DNA of 64,000 nucleotides from Bactericera cockerelli (taxonomy: Eukaryota; Arthropoda; Insecta; Hemiptera; Triozidae). The position numbers and the translations under genes were made by a program. Shown piece after piece: positions 43,451 through 54,469 of the stretch. The notes beneath the pieces are model-generated. The model worked only from the letters and a program-made list of their open reading frames with translations, made no database searches and was not told the DNA's origin. Every line of letters starts with the position of its first letter. The stretch's first letter is position 1. The DNA is taken from positions 16,729,756 through 16,793,755 of the forward strand of contig CM044961.1 in the NCBI GenBank assembly GCA_024516035.1, in the 5' to 3' direction.

Positions 43451-44150
43451 AATAATTTATATTTTCTTGACGTACTAAAATTTATTTTTAATTCTATGAC
43501 AGCTACACAGTACACAAATACATTACAGAAGTAGATCTGGTGTGTTTTGATCATTCATTTCAAAAACCACCACGCTCTATCTCCGATGCCTCCAAAACCT
43601 TGGTAGGAATCGCTCCTTGTAAGGCATTCCCGAATTACCGCCTCGTCAATTTAACATTTTCCAAGAAAAAAGTGCACAAAAACAACTCGCTTTGATGAAC
43701 ATTTTTTTCTGAACAAATAAGCAACATTGTCTGGAAATAGATATCTCTATTTAGCTTCAAAAGCTTTGAAGTTCGATTGTAAAGGTTCCAGGAAATTGTT
43801 CTAGAATCTTGTTTTTTTCTGTTTTTTCAAACACAATGTGCACTTGTGCAAGCAATAATACACGTGTTTTTTTAAGAGATACAATCCTCACGAATGCAAT
43901 ATAATGTGACAGCGAAAGTCAGAAAACAAGATAAACGGAGAGAGAGAGAGAGACAACGGAAAATAAAGAAAGAGAGAGTGAGAAATACTCCCAATGGTAA
44001 TAACCTTGAAAACTTTGGCAAAAAGGAGAAAAACGCAAAAATGGTACGTGATATTCTTTTTCAGAAATAGAGGGAAAAAATACTTCCGATTTCTAGAGAG
44101 AGGCCTTTACGTACATCTTTGAGATTTTTATTTTATTTTGTTTTTTGGTT
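43451..44150. other. Spacer, nothing recognised
   Basis: A short GA tract at 43938-43955; otherwise unremarkable. AATACTTCCGATTTCTAG near 44081 is a tiny family F remnant. Confidence 0.4.
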
Positions 44151-44290
44151 TAATTGAAGGCTACATTATTTTACCCTTAATTTGCTGAAAACTCACAAAT
44201 CAACTACTCAAATTAACCTGACCTAGCCTGAGTAGGGCCATCATGTTTTAAAAAATATTAATTTTTGACTTCTCAAATACCGGCTATTTT
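44150..44290 (-). repeat. SINE central-domain fragment, minus strand
   Basis: TTTACCCTTAATTTGCTGAA, AACTCACAAATCAACTACTC and TTAACCTGACCTAGCCTGAG are the inverse of the shared central domain. The head is not preserved. Confidence 0.5.
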
Positions 44291-45039
44291 CGGCTCAATC
44301 CAGGTTGCCTAAATGTCATATTAAGACGTTAGGAAAACCTTTTTCGCTCTGAAGTCTGAAGAAATTTACCTACATATAATGGAGCTGTTTTTTTGAGTTT
44401 CCAGCAAAGGGAGTATGAAATATTTATTTTCATGTTTTCACAATGACGAAAACTCGGCTTCAGTTCAGCTAGTAAGCATCTTCTAATAGGTGCTTTGGGT
44501 ATTTTTTCAACTAAAAAAAATACATGACATTATTTCATGTTAAAGAAGAGCTAGTTTTGTATTAGTGTAAGTTATTATTTTGCTTCAAAAATTCAACCTT
44601 TAAGGTAAGAGATAAAAAAAAAACATTTGAAAATTGTGAGGAGATGAAAGGTAATATTTCGCCTGAATCGCTGCCAATAAACAAAACAGATGAAACCAAT
44701 CCTGTTCTGGTAGCTTTCACTGAAATTGTATATACATACTTAGTCAGAATTGTAAATAGATGGCATAATGTAAAACATGAAGTTAGAATCAAATATACTG
44801 TGAGATCAATGGATATGATAGAGATAGATTTAGCTATGATAGATAGAGACGAACACGATGGACACTAAGGGATTTTCAATAGAATAAACAAGTAGATAAA
44901 AAGAAGAAATGGGGTAGAGTGATAAAGAAAGGGAATAGAGAAGAAGAAATAAAATATACAAAGAAAGTGTAGAAAGAGAGATGAAGAGAAAAAGGGTTAA
45001 GAAAAGGAATAAAAAACAAGAAAAATAATAGACACTTAT

Positions 45040-45380
45040 TTATACTGCCCGATTAGCACTAAGAAGTCCCGATTCCAGCAGATATTTCGGTGTCAATAAT
45101 AAATATGTGATAAAAGCCTCAAATAGTAGTCACCTTGGCCTAGCGGTAGCGTGCTCGGCTCTCACTCCAGTGACCCTGGTTCGAAGCCCGGCGGGGTCGA
45201 AATTTTTTCGGCTCTGTACTTTGAACGTCGGGCTTACCCTAGCCTCGTGAGGACAATCGGGGTAGTTGTAGAGTGGGAAAATACCTAGGTCTTTATCTCT
45301 TTTTTTTTTAAAGAGATAAAGAGTCTCAAATAAATAAGGAAAGAAAGAAAATAGAGAGACATTTTGAGTTATACACATTA
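45040..45380 (+). repeat. SINE with tRNA-Glu-like head
   Basis: 45128-45200 reads CACCTTGGCCTAGCGGTAGC, GGCTCTCACTCCAGTG (anticodon position CTC) and CCTGGTTCGAAGCCCGG (B box), close to tRNA-Glu through the T arm. It is followed by a body (TTTTTTCGGCTCTGTACTTT, CTAGCCTCGTGAGGACAATC) and a T run. 45040-45100 belongs to the family D body. The acceptor stem does not close, so it is not a functional tRNA. Confidence 0.55.
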
Positions 45381-46600
45381 GTATGAGGTAAACGGCAAAT
45401 AATATTAAGATGATACTGATGATAATGATGAGAAAGAAAGTAGTGCAGTACGTTCAAAGCTGTGTGCAAGAGACTTTTGCGTTTCATGTGAGCACGTGAC
45501 TACGAATCAAAGGTTATCCTGCTCACGTTCTACAGGGTGACAACTTTGACACCAAGGTCAATACCTCAATGTCAATGTGTCCTTTTTGTTGGACAGAAGA
45601 CATCAAAGGGTAAAATATACAATACCTAACGGTATTTATTTTATTATTATTATTATTTAAAAAAAAGTAATTTGTTTGTATCTGTACAAAGAAGAAAAAA
45701 AATCTTATTTTTTGTTAATGTTTGTTTCTTGTAAATTGGTCATGTACCGTAAAATATACAATACCTAACAGTATTTATTATTATTATTAAAAATGGTATA
45801 GAGCAAAGATAGTGTACCGGTGGGAGGAAAGCATTTTCGACAAATATCTTCAGAAAAACTATCCTAAAGAGCGAATCAATTCTGAGAGGCCTCAGTAGAA
45901 AAATACATTTAAATGGATGAGAGTAATCGAACCAGTCGTCCGAAAAGGGCTAATCCCTTTTAGGTAGGTACTATCATATCATATGAAAGAGTCGCGTCAT
46001 CGTGCACGATGGTGGCCAGACAGTGGAGGAATGACTCAGCACTTCTACCACTGTCTTTACAAGGAAGCAAATAATTGACAATGGCCCCCAGAACCAAGCC
46101 AATGCTGGTCTACTCCCTATTTATAGTCCCTCAGACAGACTGGTAGGTACTATGTATCTTTATTACCTCCAATCATATATTAGTTTATGTTTCAAATTCA
46201 AGGACAATTAATGAAGTCACCCTGTATAATATGATCCTCAGGGAAAGCTACGTATCAGGTATCACGTTTCTCTTACCAAGTTTCTATCGAGAAATGTCAA
46301 GTTTAGAATGTGTCTCATTCATTCTCAATTATACCTCACACAAAATACATCTCATTTTATATAGAGCTACATGTCATGTGCAATAGTTATAACAATATTT
46401 GACAGTCTGATACCTGGGAGCCAGGGCATTATATTATTAAACCTACATATTATAATATAAATATGAAGAAAATTTGAACAACATACATAATAGGTAGGTA
46501 ACTAACCCAATAAGTTTTACAGAGACATAGAACTTTGTATTAGAATAGTAATTGAATATTTTTAAACTATGGGTCGTTTTGTACTGATGCCATTTTCTGC
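45381..46600. other. Spacer with a short direct repeat
   Basis: AAAATATACAATACCTAACG at 45611 and AAAATATACAATACCTAACA at 45750, each running into TATTTATT and ATT repeats, enclose ~140 bp. Nothing else recognised. Confidence 0.45.
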
Positions 46601-47050
46601 TATTAACCAAACGTATTCCAAGAACTTGATTTTCAAGTCAATAATTAAAACCAATCATCTTTTTTAATTAATATAGGTAATCCACTTATTTTGATAATTT
46701 TGCATTATTTTGTACTTGTGGCATTTCCAAAGTACCTATGTTTGGAATTTTGACATCTCCACTATTTTTAATTTTGACATCTCCACTGATTTTTATATTT
46801 CTGTACTTCCAATTGTTTGGGCTTTTGGCATCTCCACTAATTTTGATAAAAAAAATCCATATGTTTGTTATTTTGACATCTCCACTGATTTTGATGAATT
46901 TTTATTTTTATATGTCTATAATTTTGAAATCTCCATTAATTTAATTTTGAAGTCTTCGTGAATTTTAATATTTCCAAATTTAATGCTTTTAATCACTTAT
47001 CTTGTTTTTGGCATCTTGTCTAATTTTATTGTTTTGACAATTACTTCCGC
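46600..47050. repeat. Degenerate ~20-40 bp repeat TTTTGACATCTCCACT
   Basis: TTTTGACATCTCCACT or near variants recur at about 46747, 46775, 46825, 46873 and 46923 with AT-rich linkers. Old, decayed tandem repeat; plus-strand frames across it are not genes. Confidence 0.55.
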
Positions 47051-47351
47051 AAAATTCTATGCATCTCAACAATGTCTTGTATTATCTTTTGGTGAGTAAT
47101 TTGAATTCATACATTTTCTTTTCTTCCACAAAGACAAATTTCCATCACATCCTTTTGTAGCCACAAGGATGAAAACACTTTTTTCTTTTCTCTTGACCGT
47201 AAATCAAGTCAATATAATTTTGGCTGCGATCAGGATGCTTCGTTGACATAACTCACTTGACTTTATATCAATCAATTTTATTTTATTGTAATATGATTTT
47301 ACAAAGGACTTGACTTTATATGTAATTTTATGGATAGTGCTTTAGAATTTT

Positions 47352-48002
47352 ACTTCCGAGACTATCTAACATTAGATATAGGAAGTACCTACTTCCTTGT
47401 TTCTGCTCCGATTTTTTTAACTATTTTTTCCTATCACGACGGGGCTTTACCCTCTATTTGCTGGAAACTCGCAAACCAGCAACTCAAATTAACTTCACTA
47501 GCCTGAGTGGGCCCGGAAATAACCCAGCATCACCTGAGTTCGAATTTGAGTGGTCACTATTTTCATTTTAAATTCATCAACTTTATAAGATCTTGAAAAT
47601 AAAGAGGACCATGGAAAAAAAAATCTCTCTCCTGACGTCTAACTTTTTAATTAAACACTTACATACAATATCTCGTAAACCGTACACCCAATTTTGATGA
47701 AATTTTGTATGTGAATGGATATTGGCGTCAAATTTTACATAAACATTTGTAAAACTTTTTGAATAAATTTTGGTGTATCTCTAATACTTATGCCTACATA
47801 AATAATGTCTTCATCCTGCCACTACAGATTTTTTTGTAGATAAACGTCATAAACAAATTTGAATATCGTTTAAAAATTTCTGGAGATGCAAGTGATTTAA
47901 GAAAAAATCTCTGAAAACAGCGATAATGGAAATGAGAATTAGTATAACTATACAAAGTGAACTATTCTCGAGGAAGAATTGTGTCCATAATAATTGACAA
48001 TG
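47352..48002 (+). repeat. CGGAAGT family (family F) with embedded SINE piece
   Basis: Start ACTTCCGAGACTATCTAACA, GAAGTACCTACTTCC; later ACACCCAATTTTGATGAAAT and ATCGTTTAAAAATTTCTGGA; end CGAGGAAGAATTGTGTCCAT followed by TTGACAATG. Between 47425 and 47580 the family sequence is interrupted by a minus-strand 5S-SINE central domain. Confidence 0.65.
47425..47580 (-). repeat. 5S-SINE fragment nested in family F copy
   Basis: TATCACGACGGGGCTTTACC, TTTGCTGGAAACTCGCAAAC, CTAGCCTGAGTGGGCCCGGA and AGCATCACCTGAGTTCGAAT are the inverse of the long-head 5S-SINE arrangement seen at 63290-63455. Confidence 0.6.
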
Positions 48003-48016
48003 TATTTTTATTATTC

Positions 48017-48024
48017 TCTCTCAC

Positions 48025-48080
<56 letters not shown>
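48017..48080. repeat. (CT)n(CA)n microsatellite
   Basis: Compound simple sequence. His/Thr and Ser/Leu frames are artefacts. Confidence 0.9.
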
Positions 48081-48089
<9 letters not shown>

Positions 48090-48412
48090 CCCTCGTTCCC
48101 TCTTATTCTTTTTTTCTCTTTCTCTCCCACTCTCCCTTTGTTTCTCTCCCTAAGTCTGATTCTCATTCCGCTGTATTTGACGCCTGGAATGATATTTCTT
48201 CATGAAAAAGTCGGATTATTAGAATTTTTATGTGAAACAATAAAAATTCTAACAATGTGCGAATTTCGAGTTTAAGGCCAACCTATAAAATGTTCGCACA
48301 TGTAGTAATTCTATAAACTGCAGCTGCATACATGCACGATACATAGTAATATGGGCATGCGCTCGTGCCGTGTAGGGATAAGACATTGCAAAATTTAAAA
48401 AAAAAAACTATT

Positions 48413-48783
48413 ACTTCCGAGAAATTTCTAATATTAGAAATCGGAAGTACCTATTGTGTTCGTTTTTTGTAAAATAAAAAATATTTTTTGCTCCGATTTC
48501 AATTCTTTTTGCAATTGTTGAGCAAAAAATGTTTTTTATTTCAATTCTTTTCATATATCTGGACGTTTCATAACCTCCTAAGGAACTTTGGTTCTGTGTC
48601 TGTCTGTCGATCTGTTAAAAATATTCCTTTTGTAACGCGCAAATATCGGAAACTACTGAACGGATTTAGATGAAATTTTGTACACATATAGGAGCCGTTC
48701 TGTAGATGGTCCCATTTTAAGTTCATCAACATAAACAATGTGAAACAATCACGAGGAAGTATTGTGTCCATAATTGGCAGTGT
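48413..48783 (+). repeat. CGGAAGT family (family F), internally deleted
   Basis: Has the intact 5' palindrome ACTTCCGAGAAATTTCTAAT...ATTAGAAATCGGAAGT. The TTTTTTGCTCCGATTTCAAT segment is partly duplicated, as an ATGTTTTTTATTTCAATTC copy follows. A GTCT tract and GATGGTCCCATTTTAAG follow, then a jump to AATGTGAAACAATCACGAGG and ATAATTGGCAGTG. Confidence 0.7.
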
Positions 48784-48889
48784 TTTATTTTTTTCTTTTC
48801 TTTTTTGAAACATTAAATGGACAGCAGTCCTTTACAATAATAAATAGTAAGGAAAAAGATGTGTGGTCAAAACCTCAAACGGGAGAATA

Positions 48890-48960
48890 AATTGTCATTT
48901 TCCGGCTGGGTTTCGAACGCATGATAATATTGTCTCTGACAGTAATAAATGATTTTCTTA
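48890..48960 (-). repeat. Worn tRNA-like SINE head, minus strand
   Basis: The minus-strand B box reads GCGTTCGAAACCCAGC; the A-box side is decayed. The neighbouring ATGTGTGGTCAAAACCTCAA resembles the family D body near 60010. Confidence 0.35.
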
Positions 48961-49263
48961 TCCAACTATTCAATGAAATTTGTCGCCTTTTTCCACACGA
49001 TATCTCACTGATGACCGTATAAATTCTCCCAGTTTTAAATATAGGTACATACAATCAAATACATGTTTATGTATTCTAATGTAAACCAATGCATAATGCA
49101 TGTAACGTTTATCCAAGAATCATACAATAGTATATTCTGCATGATAATAGGTATGGGTAGGTCTACATTAGCATACAAAAAATTCCGAGTTTTTTCGAAG
49201 CGTAAGATATCGAATATAAATTTAGTATGAGAATAATATTTTCTCAATTTTTGTTATTTCTGA
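48961..49263. other. Spacer, nothing recognised
   Basis: No repeat or coding signal. Confidence 0.4.
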
Positions 49264-49500
49264 GGAATTCAGTCAGTGGTTCTGAAATACACCAGTTCTC
49301 GTAAGATCACTCAGGTTAAACGACAATCAGGAAGGTTGGGACTTGAACTTGATGGGTTTTAATGATCAGTGAGATCACCCAGATTCTTAAACCAACATAA
49401 GTTGGTGGATTTCAAGGTGTGTAGCTGGTTTGTGAGATTTCAGATATTGGAAGGTATGTAATTCCAATAGAAAGATACTTTGATTAATGAGTACCCAAAA
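49264..49500 (+). repeat. 5S rRNA-headed SINE (family B), highly diverged
   Basis: ACACCAGTTCTCGTAAGATC, ACTCAGGTTAAACGACAATC and GGTTGGGACTTGAACTTGAT keep the 5S order. A worn central domain follows (AGCTGGTTTGTGAGATTTCA). The oldest-looking copy in the window. Confidence 0.55.
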
Positions 49501-50630
49501 AAATGTTAAAAAGAAAAGAAAAAAGAATTAACTATTTTTGTCTATGAGAAATCAGCTCAAGGAAGTTCAAGTGGACGAAAATAGATTGGGTCAGCACGAT
49601 TGGATTGAAAGGAAATTAATGGCATTTTATCTGATGAAACGCGCGCTATATCACCACCGAGAACTGCTCTAATGTAATTCAGTTTTAATGTTGCATTGAA
49701 AATGCATCATAATTTTCACCACAAACAGAGCTGATCTTATAATAGCACCCCAAATACAAACGTGCTATACATAACGTGTATTTTACAGAACAATGTATTG
49801 TTCGGTGTGTTTGGACGTTAGAAGGCTTGATCCACAAGATGTTACGTCAGGTTGTAGGGTCAGTAAAATTATGTATATTTATTTTTAATCAGTTAGGAAT
49901 TGAAAAGAGTTGACTTTTTCCTTGAGTTACAACTCTTGAGATAATGGAAAATAATTACCTAATCAATATAATTATAGAGAATGTATTCTAAATCCATAAG
50001 TAAAAATCCTCCTTGTGATTATATTTCCTCACCCATTCGGTAGTGCGGCATGTGGCACCCAATAATACATCTGGATAACGTACAGTGTGCACGCGGCTTC
50101 ATTGAGAGCAATACCGTCCACATCAGAACATATATCCACACGAGCATGTTAAGAAGTAGAGGAGAATAAAACTAAATGGAAAATGCTAAGATGTATTTTT
50201 TATGAGGTGTTCTAAGTGAGTTATATGTTGGTAATCGCATTGGACGTACAACTAACCAGAGTATTTGTTCTGTCGGGGAGGTAATTGGACCCAATTTAGG
50301 GATTCAAAAGTTGTATGATTTTGGTGGCCCAGCATGTTTCAAAAGTCATCGTTTTGTTTTGGTTCAGAGTCTCCGTTAACCGTTAAGAGTTTTCGTCACT
50401 GACTATTGTCATTTAGTCAAGTCATCAGTCTGTTAGTGGAATTTCATTTTTACATTAAGGGCGGAACTAATAGACGTTTTTGTAATACCTCTGTGGCGCT
50501 AAGTCACGGATTGCGTACTGTGTAAAGATAGGGAAAACCGAAACTTACAAACGACTTGAGTTATTGATGTTGTCTAATAATTCCGACCTAAGTGTATGGT
50601 CTTCAAGTCTTCCCTACTTTGACGACCAAT
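49501..50630. other. Spacer, nothing firm
   Basis: 50456-50515 (TAGACGTTTTTGTAATACCT) loosely matches 29960-29995 and may be a minor dispersed repeat. No biased coding frame. Confidence 0.4.
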
Positions 50631-50638
50631 GCCCCTCA
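50631..50638. other. Target-site duplication, left (GCCCCTCA)
   Basis: GCCCCTCA precedes hAT-like copy 2 and is repeated exactly at 51732-51739. Confidence 0.85.
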
Positions 50639-51731
50639 CATGCGCGGATATAGCCCTCCTGTACTGGGGGGGCACAATCGCACAATATACCTAACTAGCG
50701 GGTTGCACCCGCCCCCCCCCCCCTCCCACACACACACACACACACACATATAGACACACAAATGTCAATATTTTTCGTGTCACCCATCCATTTCTTGTCC
50801 TAATGGAGCTCAAGAATGGCTCATCAGAATTTCGCGATCAACATGTCTAATCAAGACTCCAACCCTTGCAAAAACATTTTCGCTTTGAGTTGATAGTTTG
50901 TCACGACATATTTCGAGAAAAAATGTCATTCAGGTCAAAAAACGTAATTACTTTTTGTTTACGTAGCTCAAGAACGGCTCATCAGAATTTCGTGATTGAT
51001 ATCTCAAATGAAAACTTGAACCCTTGCTTAAAACTTTCTCTTTTAGAGTTGATACGCCGCCGCCGTGGCGTCGTCACGACAAATTTTGAGAAAAAAAATG
51101 TCATTTTGATCGAAAAATTTGATTTTTTTGTGTCACCCATCCATTTTTTGTCCTTACCCCGTGTAGCTGAACCCTAGAGATATATTCCCTGATCCCAATG
51201 GACATATAGGTAAAATTTCAGGTTTCTCGGACAATCTGTGTGGATTTGACAACTTTATTATTTAGTTATTTCTTATTTGTCTTAAAATTGGGAATAATTA
51301 TTTTGGGGCCCGTTCCCCCCTAACTCATTGAGATCTTTTTTTAAACGGGATTAGTATTAGAATTAAGAATTATTTTGGGACCCGTGCCCCCCTGACTCAT
51401 TGAGATCTTTTTTTAAACGGGATTAGTATTAGAATTAAGAATTATTTTGGGACCCGTGCCCCCCTGACTCATTGAGATCTTTTTTTAAACGGGATTAGTC
51501 TTAGAATTGGCAATTATTTTGGGGCCCGTGCCCCCTAACTCATTGAGATCTTTTTTTAAACGGAATTAGTCTTAGAATTGGCAATTATTTTGGGGCCCGT
51601 GCCCCCCTCACTCATTGAGATCTTTTTTTTTTACGGGATTAGGGATTTTTTTTAAAGAGAATCACCGCTTACTGAAAAAATCTGGGGGGGCACGTGCCCC
51701 TGTGCCCCCCCCCCCCCTATATCCGCGCATG
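50639..51731 (-). mobile_element. hAT-like non-autonomous DNA transposon, copy 2
   Basis: Same terminal repeats as copy 1 (CATGCGCGGATATAG and inverse), in the opposite orientation, with a different exact 8-bp duplication (GCCCCTCA). Order on the plus strand: end with CTGGGGGGGCACAATCGCAC, short CA tract (50726-50760), the TGGATGGG-type repeats in inverse, about five copies of the minisatellite (51290-51640) with TTTTGGGACCCGTGCCCCCC, then the G-rich end. At ~1.1 kb it is shorter than copy 1 mainly through fewer minisatellite units. Non-coding. Confidence 0.85.
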
Positions 51732-51739
51732 GCCCCTCA

Positions 51740-52107
51740 TGGAAGAATGGGCGACCAATCACTAACCTCTTTAGTATTTGAAGAATTTTCCCTTGTCCTC
51801 ACATTCGCGTGTAATAAAGACATAAAGAGGTCACCACTCAAAGCGTCTAATTTTGAAACCATGCCCATAAAAATCGCAACACACAGTTTTGGTACAAATT
51901 ATTTTTAAAAGAAAATTTATGCATAAATACGCGTGGTTTAAATATGAATAAATTTCATCAAAAAAATAAAAACAAAATAGGTCAATAAAAATGAAAGCAT
52001 ACGCCTTGACATCCTTCAGGGTCGAGTCGAATTTGGTACTGAAACTATCAGCGTATGGTCAAAGATCAATCTTCTCATTCGATCTTCATGTATTGAACGA
52101 AATCACT
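51740..52107. other. Spacer, nothing recognised
   Basis: AT-rich, no element. Confidence 0.4.
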
Positions 52108-52440
52108 CAGCCAGCCTCTGGAATACTGCCCGTAGTCCAGAGATCCTGAGTTCGATCTCCGGTCGGAGCAGATTTTTCACACAGAAAATTCTGTTCCCTC
52201 TGTATATGTAAGGCTGGCATTTCCGGCCCTACCCAGGCTGGGTGAGGTTAATGGGGGTAGCTGGTACGATTCCCAGCGAATGGAGGGTAAAACCTCCGTC
52301 CTAATCCAGGACGTTAAATCAAATAGAATCGTTGGTGTTAGGAAGGACATCCAGCTGTAAAAAATGTGCCAGAACCAACCAACCTCAACCATGAGGTTGA
52401 ATAACGTCGACCCTGCTCAAGCGGTATAAGACAGAGTAAA
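52108..52440 (+). repeat. tRNA-headed SINE (family A) with LINE-like tail
   Basis: Short head CAGCCAGCCTCTGGAATACT, B box GAGTTCGATCTCCGG, central domain CTACCCAGGCTGGGTGAGGT and CCCAGCGAATGGAGGGTAAA, and GGACGTTAAATCAAATAGAA. The tail is TCGTTGGTGTTAGGAAGGAC, ATCCAGCTGTAAAA and the CCTCAACCATGAGGTTG palindrome, as in 3357-3480. It ends in an AAG microsatellite. The 3' part differs from the copies at 8697 and 52567. Confidence 0.75.
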
Positions 52441-52566
52441 AGAAGAAGAAGACTCAGGTTCAAATTTAGAAGCAGTAACATACAAACGTATGGATTTTGT
52501 CTCGTGATTTGTGGAGAAAATTGTAAGATAAATTTATGAACCTATTGAACTATAGCTATCATTATT

Positions 52567-52894
52567 ATCCCGGTTGCAGGGTTTTCAGTGAAACCCTTAC
52601 CATTAACTCTGCGACCTAAGTAGATCTATTGTGACCAGTTGATTCTATTTGGTGTCAACCTTCTTATAGTCTTATTGAGATAAATAGTCAGGAAGGGGAT
52701 TTTACCCTCCATTCACACGGAATCGTACCAGCTGCACACATTAACCTCAATCAGCCTGGGTAGGGCCGAAAATGCCAGCTCGTCTGTTTGGAGGGAACAG
52801 AATTTTCTTCGAAAAGTCTGGCCCAACCGGGGATCGGACGCGGGATCTCTGGACTACGGGCAGTAGTCTCAACCGTCCCACCACGGAGGCTGGC
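52567..52894 (-). repeat. tRNA-headed SINE (family A), minus strand, near full length
   Basis: The inverse of the copy at 8697. It opens with the 3' part TTGCAGGGTTTTCAGTGAAA, then TTGATTCTATTTGGTGTCAA, the central domain in inverse, AGAATTTTCTTCGAAAAGTC, and the head with GGGATCTCTGGACTACGGGC ending CACCACGGAGGCTGGC. Together with 52108-52440 it forms a convergent pair ~130 bp apart. Confidence 0.8.
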
Positions 52895-53114
52895 AACTAT
52901 AGCCATAGATACTTACAAATTATGTATGAGTATATTATAGTCTAATCTAAATACTAAGTGGATATTTTGTTTAAATTTCCATCTGATTAATCATTTGTCA
53001 GCTGGGCCATATTGTTCAGTGGCGAATTTCAAATGGACACCACTATACACGTAGGTACAATCGTGCAGTCTTACACCCAAGAGGAAGATGACTTTTCACA
53101 GCTCAATCATTTGT

Positions 53115-53185
53115 ATTGGTGGTGCAGTAGTGATAAGTACCGTACCTTGGGGATCCGTTTGTTCGAGTCCCAGCCAATGTATAAG
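53115..53185 (+). repeat. tRNA-like SINE head
   Basis: GGTGCAGTAGTGATAAGTAC (A-box region), CCTTGGGGATCC, and B box TTGTTCGAGTCCCAGCC. Head only. Confidence 0.4.
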
Positions 53186-53189
53186 TTTT

Positions 53190-54469
53190 CATTTTACCTA
53201 TTTATTTTGCGATATCATACAAACAGTCCTGGTAGATTGAAAGTAGATAAAAATAAGGAATGTTCTATCCAGCCATAATTCGAAGTCAGAACTAAGAGTC
53301 CTGGTTCAAACAATAATTTCATTAAAGTTACAAGAAATCGATCTTGACTTTTTAAGAAATCTCTGAGATCTCCCTTGCTCCACCATTTGTTGGGTTCTGC
53401 TTGCATATCTTACTATGTATACCAGCTAGAGAAAATAATTGGTTTCTCAAAGTACATCTGAGATTGAAAAAATATCCTATGTAGTTCGCGTCTGCTGAAT
53501 TTGATGATTGCCAAATATTTATTCGCCACAAATCAGCGAATTCTTCCCAATTATACTTCTCTAATTACTTTTCTTTTTGAAGCAGGGCGAGAAAAAATAA
53601 ATATTGGAAAGAAAAAACTCTATTCCATGCGGTTGCGGTGATAATCTTTAATACAAAATAACACAAAGAGGCTCCCGTTGACCAAAACGGCTCATACAGC
53701 AAATATCAAGAAAGCCCACTGAACATACAAACAACATTTCGTCAAAACTGAAGTATAAGTTAAGAGTTATCAGATGAAAAATAAACAGACAGCTAGACAA
53801 ATGTGTGATCAAAATATCCCTAGAACGGTATCTCCTAAATTAAAAAAGGGTTCCTCGAAACTCCAAATGTAGCGTCTGTCAAGAGTGAAGACCTTCCCGG
53901 TGACAAAGTGCTGGGTCTGAGCTAGTTTAATATGTATGAACTTATTTTAAGATTTAAAACATATATCAAGTGAGATTAAGGCGCCTAGCGCCTACTAGAA
54001 AGGTGAAGATCTACGAGACCTAATATAATTAGAGTCCCAAAATTTATCCCCAAATTTATGAGTCAGAAACATTCACAAGAATGAGAGATAATAAATTCGG
54101 AAATACACAAATTGGGAGGAATGAGGTCGAGCAGTTAATAATGAGGCTGGGTGAGTAGATGTGGATGGAGGTGATTTCTCCCGCTTGTTGAGATTATTTA
54201 TTAGCTGTTGAGTGAAAGAGGTTGTCACGGAAAACTATTATAAGGAGTTATTTAACAATTAATTTGCAAGAACCCCATCATAATATATCTGCTGGACGCT
54301 CGTCAATGCTTCCACCAGCATTATGTAGATGTACATAGATACCTATAATTACAGTTTTTAAAAAGTTTTTTTTAAAGGTTTTCTCTTTGTTTTTAAAAAG
54401 GTTTTCTCTTTGTGCACGTCCAATTCAAAACATTTTTGGTGTCAATTGTATACAGTTTCCAATAAACCT
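53190..54469. other. Spacer, nothing recognised
   Basis: 54360-54410 holds a short duplicated TTTAAAAAGGTTTTCTCTTT. No coding frame or transposon end before the TTAA at 54470. Confidence 0.4.

Noticed and set aside
45128..45200. Functional tRNA-Glu gene
   Set aside because: Good through the T arm, but the acceptor stem fails and a repeat body follows.
50866..51177. Frame in hAT-like copy 2 with a similar frame in copy 1 (38516-38764, minus)
   Set aside because: Similarity follows from DNA-level copying of the transposon. The shared stretch is short, with frame shifts between copies and no transposase motif.
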